A program made the translations under genes and the position numbers. A stretch of 5,181 bases of DNA from Hadesarchaea archaeon (GTDB lineage: Archaea; Hadarchaeota; Hadarchaeia; Hadarchaeales; Hadarchaeaceae). The first letter of the stretch is position 1, and every line of letters starts with the position of its first letter. The DNA lies in assembly GCA_012962055.1 (NCBI GenBank), contig DTYD01000135.1, forward strand, positions 1 to 5,181, written 5' to 3'. This document shows positions 1 through 3,848 of this stretch, in pieces. The notes beneath the pieces were generated by a model, which worked only from the letters and a program-made list of their open reading frames with translations, was not told the origin of the DNA and made no database searches.

Positions 1-68
1 TAGGCCAGCCTCCACTACAACTGGATCTTGAGGCATATTTAAACTACGGTGTAACTTGCGGGGGGTGA
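1..68 (+). CDS. Possible C-terminal tail of an upstream gene (partial)
   Basis: The frame beginning at base 3 is open to a TGA at 66-68 and encodes 21 residues ending LNYGVTCGG. The other two forward frames stop early, at base 1 and near base 28. The stop lies seven bases before the TTG start of the next gene, and that gene's Shine-Dalgarno sequence overlaps it, as in a tightly packed operon. The tail is too short to assign to a family. Alternatively these bases are simply a promoter region, since a TATA-like box lies inside them. Confidence 0.3.
   Translation, partial: GQPPLQLDLEAYLNYGVTCGG
34..43 (+). promoter_or_regulatory. TATA-like box upstream of the 75-269 gene
   Basis: CATATTTAAA lies about 32-41 bases before the TTG at 75. 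An archaeal start site roughly 26 bases downstream would fall near 62-66, at the Shine-Dalgarno sequence. The spacing resembles that of the TATA box before the 1542 gene. It conflicts with an upstream gene running through to base 68, so only one of the two readings may be right. Confidence 0.3.
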
Positions 69-74
69 CTTAAA

Positions 75-269
75 TTGGCAGTACTGTTTAGAAAAGTGCT
101 TTTTTACATAGAACAAGGGATTGACAAAAGCGGACATATCAACGACAGCGGAGTTGACCGAAACCAATTGGCAAAAACAGTGTTTAGAATTTTCGTTGAA
201 ATCCACTCGGGCATAACAGAGATTATAGAGGCAGTTGGCGTCCCTGCCGAACTCCTCCGCCGAGATTAA
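75..269 (+). CDS. Hypothetical small protein, 64 residues, TTG start
   Basis: I do not recognise a family. The start is TTG at 75, chosen because a strong Shine-Dalgarno sequence (GGGGGTGA, 61-68) precedes it by six bases. The product looks like a real soluble protein with amphipathic helices: one near residues 3-15 (LFRKVLFYIEQGI) and a longer one near residues 30-54 containing RNQLAKTVFRIFVEIHSG. It has no cysteine, no obvious membrane span and no metal site. The stop at 267-269 is followed 15 bases later by a perfect hairpin that probably ends the transcript. It converges on the membrane-protein gene at 382-942. Its role is unknown; the setting of several small orphan genes would fit an integrated element, but no integrase or replication gene is present to prove that. 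Confidence 0.55.
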   Translation: MAVLFRKVLFYIEQGIDKSGHINDSGVDRNQLAKTVFRIFVEIHSGITEIIEAVGVPAELLRRD

Positions 270-283
270 GAGGTTGAAGGAAG

Positions 284-307
284 CGAAAGAGTTTGATTAC
301 TCTTTCG
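284..307. terminator. Perfect 9-bp hairpin between convergent genes
   Basis: CGAAAGAGT (284-292) pairs perfectly with ACTCTTTCG (299-307) around a six-base loop. It starts 15 bases after the stop of the 75-269 gene and lies downstream of the minus-strand membrane gene, so it could end transcription from both sides. On the plus strand it is followed by TCCCCTTT, a modest pyrimidine tract rather than a clean T-run. The TAA of the 297-440 minus-strand frame falls inside it. Confidence 0.55.
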
Positions 308-440
308 TCCCCTTTGTCGCCCAAATCATCGTGCTCTTCTTAATCGCTTCAAGTATCTCTTTGTCGTCTGCGTCTCTTCGCCTAATCGTGATTATCCAGA
401 AAGCAAAGCCGATATTTGGAAATGTCTTTTGCCTTCTCAA
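297..440 (-). CDS. Coding-looking frame past the membrane gene (frameshifted tail or overlapping small gene)
   Basis: On the minus strand, in the frame one base ahead of the 382-942 gene, bases 440 to 297 are open for 47 residues and end at TAA inside the hairpin. The sequence looks coding: a hydrophobic patch IGFAFWIITI, then RRRDADDKEILEAIKKS, a typical charged amphipathic helix, and a final ATKGTKE. No Shine-Dalgarno site precedes the only possible start, a TTG at 440. I therefore suspect that the membrane protein really continues in this frame, with a one-base insertion or two-base loss somewhere around 395-425. It could instead be a small gene translated by coupling, or a chance open frame. 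Confidence 0.4.
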   Translation of the reverse strand: MRRQKTFPNIGFAFWIITIRRRDADDKEILEAIKKSTMIWATKGTKE

Positions 441-942
441 GGTCTAACTTGAAATCCAAACCGTGTTCTTTTTTTAGTTCCCCCCATTTCGTTTTCATTT
501 CTCTTTTCAGCGTGCGTGGCATATCCACATACTTCTTTTTGAGTTCGTGCCTTACAGTCGCCCATTTATCTAAGAACTTATCAATCGCATACGGGTCTTT
601 CTCAGAGTAAAGTTCTTTCAACCTCTTCCGCAAGTCCTCAAAGAAATCTTCGGCACTTTCGGCAAGAACAATTCCTTCAAAGTCGTCTACAATTATCGCG
701 TGTTTTTCTGCCTCATATTTACTGTGAACTTCATCTGCTTTCCAATAAGCCCATTCGTGAACTGCCAGCGAAATCATCAAAACAACGAACCCACAAATTG
801 AATACATCAGAAGCAACCCATATGCTTGTGGCCCAAGTAAGCATAATATCGCAAAATCCAAGACACACAGCAACCCCAAGTATGTCATCGTCTTGTGAAC
901 AGTATCGGCACGCTCTATTTGTTTCTTGAATTCGCTTTTCAT
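382..942 (-). CDS. Two-helix membrane protein with charged cytoplasmic tail (hypothetical)
   Basis: No family is recognised. The 186-residue product has a basic N-terminus (MKSEFKKQIERADTVHK), two hydrophobic helices at about residues 19-36 and 41-63, and then a long, highly charged, mostly helical region (about 68-180) rich in Lys and Glu. With both ends cytoplasmic, the tail would hang inside the cell as a possible partner-binding or coiled-coil domain. The ATG at 942 is preceded by an almost ideal Shine-Dalgarno sequence (AAAGGAGGTGAT, 959-948) and overlaps the stop of the winged-helix gene as ATGA, so the two are co-transcribed and probably translationally coupled. The last ten residues (KYRLCFLDNHD region) look less natural than the alternative frame at 297-440, so the annotated C-terminus may be the result of a frameshift. 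Confidence 0.75.
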   Translation of the reverse strand: MKSEFKKQIERADTVHKTMTYLGLLCVLDFAILCLLGPQAYGLLLMYSICGFVVLMISLAVHEWAYWKADEVHSKYEAEKHAIIVDDFEGIVLAESAEDFFEDLRKRLKELYSEKDPYAIDKFLDKWATVRHELKKKYVDMPRTLKREMKTKWGELKKEHGLDFKLDLEKAKDISKYRLCFLDNHD

Positions 943-1307
943 TCTTTATCACCTCCTTTCACGATTTTTAACTCAAGCCAAGAGCCTCGTTGCTTTAACA
1001 TTTTTGAGTAGAGATTACAGAACCAAACAAGATGACGAAGAAACCTCACAGCTTCATAATTTATGCGATAGCGAGAAAACCATTCACCCTGCCCTTTTTC
1101 CTTGAAAACTATTAATCTCTTACACGCCCACTTGAGAAATCTCCGTGCTGTTTCCTTCGGCAATCCCGTTTCTCGGATTAGGCTTGGGTAGGGGGCTCTT
1201 GGTATCTTGTCGAGCGTAAAGTAAATCAACTTGCCGTGTTTCAAGCTGTAATGATAAATTTTCAGAAGAAAGTTTGTAGCCCTTGCTAATCGGCTATCAA
1301 ACCCCAT
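939..1307 (-). CDS. Winged-helix-like DNA-binding protein (hypothetical regulator)
   Basis: The 122-residue basic protein looks like a small winged helix-turn-helix regulator. Residues about 41-66 (PSLIRETGLPKETARRFLKW) have the pattern of a helix, a turn at Gly-Leu-Pro and a recognition helix with basic residues. Residues about 67-84 (VFKEKGQGEWFSRYRI) resemble the beta-hairpin wing. An N-terminal helix (about 1-25) and a C-terminal helix (about 84-106) could serve for dimerisation. This is pattern recognition, not a database match. The ATG at 1307 follows an in-frame stop closely and has no good Shine-Dalgarno site, so the message may be leaderless. The gene is first in a two-gene operon with the membrane protein and lies opposite the 1542-1793 membrane gene, so it may control itself and both neighbours from the shared intergenic region. 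Confidence 0.6.
   Translation of the reverse strand: MGFDSRLARATNFLLKIYHYSLKHGKLIYFTLDKIPRAPYPSLIRETGLPKETARRFLKWACKRLIVFKEKGQGEWFSRYRINYEAVRFLRHLVWFCNLYSKMLKQRGSWLELKIVKGGDKE
948..959 (-). promoter_or_regulatory. Strong Shine-Dalgarno site for the membrane gene
   Basis: Read on the minus strand, AAAGGAGGTGAT lies five bases before the ATG at 942. It matches the usual anti-Shine-Dalgarno tail of 16S rRNA almost perfectly and lies inside the last codons of the upstream winged-helix gene (the KGGDKE tail). It fixes the start of the 382-942 gene and predicts strong reinitiation. Confidence 0.7.
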
Positions 1308-1330
1308 TACTTTCAGAAGTTGTCAAGCAC

Positions 1331-1340
1331 TCTTTGTATA
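1331..1340 (-). promoter_or_regulatory. Candidate TATA box for the winged-helix operon
   Basis: On the minus strand TATACAAAGA lies about 24-33 bases before the ATG at 1307. That spacing would place the transcript start within a few bases of the start codon. This fits a leaderless message and the absence of a Shine-Dalgarno site there. Confidence 0.35.
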
Positions 1341-1500
1341 CGCCCATCCTTTATGCCCGACTTCGGGCTTGGGTCGGTAGATTGCGGGTCTCTCCATCAC
1401 TAAATTCGTGTTAGAACTCCTATTAATGCTGTTCAAAATCGGAGTTTCAACCGAACTCTTTGGCGGGGTTTCACTCAGAAAATTTCCACTTTCGGAAGGC

Positions 1501-1508
1501 TTATAAAA
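1501..1508 (+). promoter_or_regulatory. TATA box of the 1542-1793 gene
   Basis: TTATAAAA, preceded by the purine-containing CGGAAGGC, lies 34-41 bases before the ATG at 1542. A start site 22-27 bases downstream would give a very short leader. It is the best TATA match in the divergent intergenic region. Confidence 0.55.
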
Positions 1509-1527
1509 CACAAAAAAAAGGTGCTTT

Positions 1528-1534
1528 GGAGGTG
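1528..1534 (+). promoter_or_regulatory. Shine-Dalgarno site of the 1542-1793 gene
   Basis: GGAGGTG lies seven bases before the ATG at 1542, at ideal spacing. It makes this start, and the reality of the gene, quite secure. Confidence 0.7.
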
Positions 1535-1541
1535 AATAAAA

Positions 1542-1793
1542 ATGGCAGAAAAATCGCACCCAGCAGTATATTACATTGATGTCGTGGTTGCAATATTCCT
1601 GCTTATAACAGGTGTGTTTGTGTTGATTGTCGGAGTAGACTATTTTGCCTATTTGGCTCCAACGGGGGGATATGGAGCGACAATTCCAATATACGCTACT
1701 GTCTTTGGCTACATGATAATCACACTTGGAATTACTGCGATAATTTACGGGATAAAGAGGCTCATAGACGACGTAATCAAGGCACGAAGTTAG
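1542..1793 (+). CDS. Small two-helix membrane protein (hypothetical)
   Basis: The 83-residue product has two hydrophobic segments, about residues 10-32 (containing DVVVAIFLLITGVFVLIVG) and 49-71 (containing ATVFGYMIITLGITAIIYG). They are joined by a short Gly/Pro/aromatic loop (YLAPTGGYGATIP). The tail is basic (KRLIDDVIKARS), so by the positive-inside rule the C-terminus is cytoplasmic and the loop external. No family is recognised. The start is well supported by a TATA box and a GGAGGTG site, and the gene is probably transcribed alone, with a hairpin 31 bases beyond its stop. It is divergent from the winged-helix gene, which may regulate it. Small hairpin membrane proteins of this type occur as virus or plasmid accessory proteins and as subunits of membrane complexes, and nothing here separates these options. 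Confidence 0.7.
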   Translation: MAEKSHPAVYYIDVVVAIFLLITGVFVLIVGVDYFAYLAPTGGYGATIPIYATVFGYMIITLGITAIIYGIKRLIDDVIKARS

Positions 1794-1824
1794 ACACAGG
1801 CTTCTGGAGATGTTATAGTCTGCA

Positions 1825-1849
1825 GGTTGTGGGACGCCATCCGACAACC
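1825..1849 (+). terminator. Strong stem-loop between the membrane gene and the TusA pair
   Basis: GGTTGT-G-GGA (1825-1834) pairs with TCC-G-ACAACC (1840-1849) around the loop CGCCA: nine base pairs with one G-G mismatch. It is followed by TTTCTCTC. It lies 32 bases after the stop at 1793 and 27 bases before the next start, so it probably ends the upstream transcript. It could instead be a structure in the leader of the 1876 gene, because a TATA-like GTTATAGT (1812-1819) lies just before it. Confidence 0.5.
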
Positions 1850-1875
1850 TTTCTCTCGGAGGGAGTTTAGGTGGG

Positions 1876-2049
1876 ATGGGTTCGTTAGGTCAATCAATTG
1901 GAAAAATGTTAGCGACGGATCAAGTCGTGACAATAACGGAAAAGTTGGTTGCGGCATGCCTAAACGAAGGATTCAATGACATTGGGAAGTTTTGCGACAC
2001 CCACAAATTGGAAGAATTAAAATCAATCGCGAGCGTGGATCAACGATGA
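1876..2049 (+). CDS. Small helical protein coupled to tusA (hypothetical, 57 residues)
   Basis: The ATG at 1876 opens a 57-codon frame ending in TGA at 2047-2049. It is preceded by GGAGGGAG (1858-1865, ten bases upstream). The stop overlaps the ATG of the TusA-like gene as ATGA. That overlap is the strongest evidence that the frame is real and translationally coupled. The product begins MGSLGQSIGKMLATDQVV and continues with amphipathic helices (TITEKLVAACLNEGFNDIGKF, broken near residue 40, then HKLEELKSIASV). It contains two cysteines, C28 and C40, and a histidine at 43. I recognise no family. Being coupled to a sulfur carrier, it may act with it, but no metal or thiol motif such as CxxC is present. 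A later start at M11 is possible. Confidence 0.55.
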   Translation: MGSLGQSIGKMLATDQVVTITEKLVAACLNEGFNDIGKFCDTHKLEELKSIASVDQR

Positions 2050-2306
2050 TATCTAAAGAAAAGGCCGTCCTTAGACAGGTTGAGAAGGGGCGATGCACTA
2101 TGGATGTTTGCGGTTACACATGTCCCTACCCGGAAATCTTTGCACGCAGATCCTTGGATGCCATTTCGTCCGGTGATGTACTCGAGCTTATTCTTGATAA
2201 CGCTCCTTCGTGCGAGACTATCCCAGCTGCAGCTGGGGAGCTCAAAGTGCTCGAGGTCGTAAAGCTCGACCAGACAACTTGGAAAATTGTAATTCAGAAG
2301 AGTTAG
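2046..2306 (+). CDS. tusA: TusA/SirA-family sulfur carrier protein
   Basis: The 86-residue protein has the TusA fold signature. A first strand CTMDVCGYTCPYP carries the CPxP motif (C26-P-Y-P29), whose cysteine holds the sulfane sulfur as a persulfide. Then come a helix with RRSLDAISSGDVLELILDN, the conserved APSCETIPAAA segment with a second cysteine at C56, and a last strand near TTWKIVIQK. Family members pass sulfur between cysteine desulfurases or rhodaneses and acceptors for tRNA thiolation, molybdenum cofactor or sulfur metabolism; which applies here is not visible. I chose the ATG at 2046 because it overlaps the upstream stop as ATGA and leaves the first strand whole. The TTG at 1992 would add 18 unlikely residues, and the ATG at 2100, despite GAAGGGG upstream, would cut the strand. 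It ends two bases from the convergent FTR1 relic. Confidence 0.85.
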   Translation: MISKEKAVLRQVEKGRCTMDVCGYTCPYPEIFARRSLDAISSGDVLELILDNAPSCETIPAAAGELKVLEVVKLDQTTWKIVIQKS

Positions 2307-2308
2307 AT

Positions 2309-2839
2309 TTATAGATATTTTCGTCTCTTTGACCGCCAGAACCAGAATACCCGGCCCACGAAGTCGCCGAACTTCAGAGAATAGACCTTTATCACGAGCG
2401 GGAGGACCACCACGAGATAGGCCAGATGAAAGATTACTCTATCCCACTCCGAACTCGTGCTGTATCCAAACATCGCTGCAAATACGGGGCCTATTGCTCC
2501 CTTATGGTGCAATGGGTTGTCCGCAGTCAGGCAAGTCATACGCTTTGTCGTCAAACCAGCCGAGATCCGGCCCGCCTGTGTCGGTGTTGTATTCTATTGC
2601 TTCATGTACCCCGTAGCCGAGCAGTCCAGCAGCGAGAAGGACCAGCAGCACGCTCGTGAAGTAGAAGAACTTGTGCACGCTGATTCTCTTGCTGACCACA
2701 TATATGGCGTGGCTCAGTACCAGCGCGGCCAGCGTCCCGACGACCACACCGGGATGGTCCCGGTTGTATCTGTTGCTAATGTCGGTGCCAGGAAAAGCAC
2801 GATTTCAAGTCCTTCTCTAAAAACGATGATGAATGAAAA
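2309..2839 (-). pseudogene. FTR1-family iron permease remnant: C-terminal half, two frameshifts
   Basis: Three overlapping minus-strand frames together rebuild the second half of an FTR1/EfeU iron permease. The first (about 2839-2750) gives IIVFREGLEIVLFL, with the iron-binding REGLE motif, and ends TTGTIP. After a one-base deletion near 2748-2752 the second (2747 to about 2525) gives VVVGTLAALVLSH, FFYFTSVLLVLLAAGLLGYG and DDKAYDLPDC. After a one-base insertion (or two-base loss) near 2525-2535 the third (to 2309) gives NPLHHKGAIGPVFAAMFGY, a last hydrophobic helix FHLAYLVVVLPLVIKVY and a basic tail. The order matches the C-terminal half of EfeU. The N-terminal half with the first REGLE motif is absent, since the 200 bases upstream encode nothing similar. 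FTR1 proteins move ferric iron across the membrane; this copy should not work as it stands. The indels could be sequencing errors, but the missing half could not. Confidence 0.8.
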
Positions 2840-3052
2840 TGAGACAAGGTGTAAAATTGTGCCACGGGTGACGATAACTTTTACCCGTTTTTCAAGCCAG
2901 AGCGATGAGTAGTAAATACATTCTATGTTATTATTTTTCATTATTAAAGTATTACTAACCCGATGAAAAACATCGTTTAGTCTCATCACCGAAACTATCG
3001 AAAAGGCCATTGGAGGCAGCGATTTTTCCCTGTTCAAAGGTGAAAATATAAG
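2840..3052. other. AT-rich spacer between hypC fusion and FTR1 relic
   Basis: A minus-strand frame continues open from the FTR1 relic up to 3037, but its residues (for example IMKNNNIECIYYSSLW) resemble neither FTR1 nor any protein I know. A short hairpin CGATG (2962-2966)/CATCG (2972-2976) with an A-loop lies about 80 bases after the hypC-fusion stop. On the minus strand TTATATTTTC follows that stop almost directly and may be a T-rich archaeal termination signal. The very AT-rich 2920-2955 may be an old promoter. Confidence 0.35.
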
Positions 3053-3847
3053 TCAGTCATGTCTCGCGACGTATTTTTTCAACCCTTCAGCAAGCTCTAC
3101 TGGCAGCGTCATCGATTCCATCAACGTGGTATCTGTACATACTGAAACAGTTGAACATTCAGCCACCACTTTGCCAGAAGTGAAATTTTTTATGATGTTC
3201 CTGAACTTTATGTGTTTCCTTCCGACCTCTTCTACCCAGACCGCGACCTCGATCTCGTTGTCCAGCCTGACAGGCCCCAATATCTTGCCAGATGTCTCAA
3301 CCGTCGGCACGAATAAGCCGAACTTGTGTATCAACGTAGCGTAGCCGAAGCCCAAGTTCTCGAGCAATTCCTGTTGTGCCCTCTCGCAATACCTAAAGTA
3401 GTTAGTGTAATGCATGACTTGGAGATAATCTGTGTCGGAGAGGGGAATCCTGTACCTCTTCCTAAAAGCGTTGCCCGGCACATGAATTTCTTTTTGCGGG
3501 GCCTGCATTGTTTTAGTCTCCTCAACATCAATCTCTGGAACTGGTTTATGAATCCCTAGGGACACCAACAATTTATTTATTTCATTCGTGGCATTCCTCT
3601 TCGCTGTTTTTTCGTCTAGCCCTTCATCGACTAGCTCTTGGGATAGGATATCGCGATACAAAGCCACGTTAGCCATAAAATCTTCTAAACTGAGCTTATT
3701 TATCACCATCCCGGCGTGAATCATGACTAAATCGTCGGGTGAGATCTTGCTGGTTGCCACAATGACCTCTTTTTTAACACCTCCAAAATCCACAAGAGCT
3801 GTGAACCCATCAATGCTAATGACTTTGGCTGGCACGCCCCAACACAC
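3053..3847 (-). CDS. hypC: HypC hydrogenase maturation domain fused to hotdog thioesterase domain
   Basis: The 264-residue product has two domains. Residues 1 to about 72 are a complete HypC: MCWGVPAK, then ALVDFGGVKKEVIV and MIHAGMVINKLS. Cys2 is the essential ligand that holds the Fe(CN)2CO unit with HypD, and H44 is the conserved HAG histidine. The GTG start at 3847 is fixed because Cys2 must follow the initiator. A helical linker follows, with a Glu- and Pro-containing stretch (about 73-128). Residues about 129-240 form a 4HBT/YbgC-like hotdog domain: YRIPLSDTDYLQVMHYTNYF, with D140 aligned to the catalytic Asp of 4-hydroxybenzoyl-CoA thioesterase, then RYCERAQQELL and the strands EVAVWVEEVGRKHIKFRNII. 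The glycine pair usual after the Asp in YbgC is replaced by LQ, so activity or substrate may differ. The gene starts one base after hypD stops, so the two are one operon. HypC is normally about 70-100 residues and stands alone. Confidence 0.85.
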   Translation of the reverse strand: MCWGVPAKVISIDGFTALVDFGGVKKEVIVATSKISPDDLVMIHAGMVINKLSLEDFMANVALYRDILSQELVDEGLDEKTAKRNATNEINKLLVSLGIHKPVPEIDVEETKTMQAPQKEIHVPGNAFRKRYRIPLSDTDYLQVMHYTNYFRYCERAQQELLENLGFGYATLIHKFGLFVPTVETSGKILGPVRLDNEIEVAVWVEEVGRKHIKFRNIIKNFTSGKVVAECSTVSVCTDTTLMESMTLPVELAEGLKKYVARHD

Positions 3848-3848
3848 G

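Larger units (their letters stand above)
1308..1541. other. Divergent intergenic region with short repeats and a hairpin
   Basis: The 234 bases between the divergent genes show no convincing gene. A short hairpin has stem GCCCG (1355-1359) and CGGGC (1364-1368). CGGAGTTTCA (1440-1449) recurs as CGGGGTTTCA (1464-1473), 24 bases on. GAACTC occurs at 1414-1419 and 1453-1458, and AACTCC (1415-1420) is inverted as GGAGTT (1441-1446). These repeats lie just upstream of the TATA box for the 1542 gene, where a regulator such as the adjacent winged-helix protein might bind. Their function is inferred only from position. Confidence 0.35.

Noticed and set aside
235..447. Plus-strand 70-codon frame with a hydrophobic stretch
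   Set aside because: It crosses the terminator hairpin and is antisense to the coding-looking 297-440 frame and to the end of the membrane gene; its hydrophobic residues are the complement of Lys/Glu/Asp codons.
1440..1473. CRISPR-like repeats
   Set aside because: Only two imperfect ten-base copies are seen, with no regular longer repeats or spacers and no cas gene in the window.
1323..1847. Long minus-strand open frame of 174 codons
   Set aside because: It runs antisense through the well-supported membrane gene at 1542-1793 with its own TATA box and Shine-Dalgarno site. Its composition (many Cys, Ser, Tyr and Asn) resembles a shadow frame and no ribosome site supports it.
2329..2912. Several plus-strand open frames of 77-151 codons
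   Set aside because: They overlap the FTR1 relic on the opposite strand, whose three frames match a known family in order. The plus-strand products are Arg/Ser/Pro-rich shadows.
2962..2976. CGATG/CATCG hairpin as a terminator of the hypDC operon
   Set aside because: The stem has only five pairs and no T-run follows it on the minus strand, so it is mentioned in the spacer entry and not called as a terminator.
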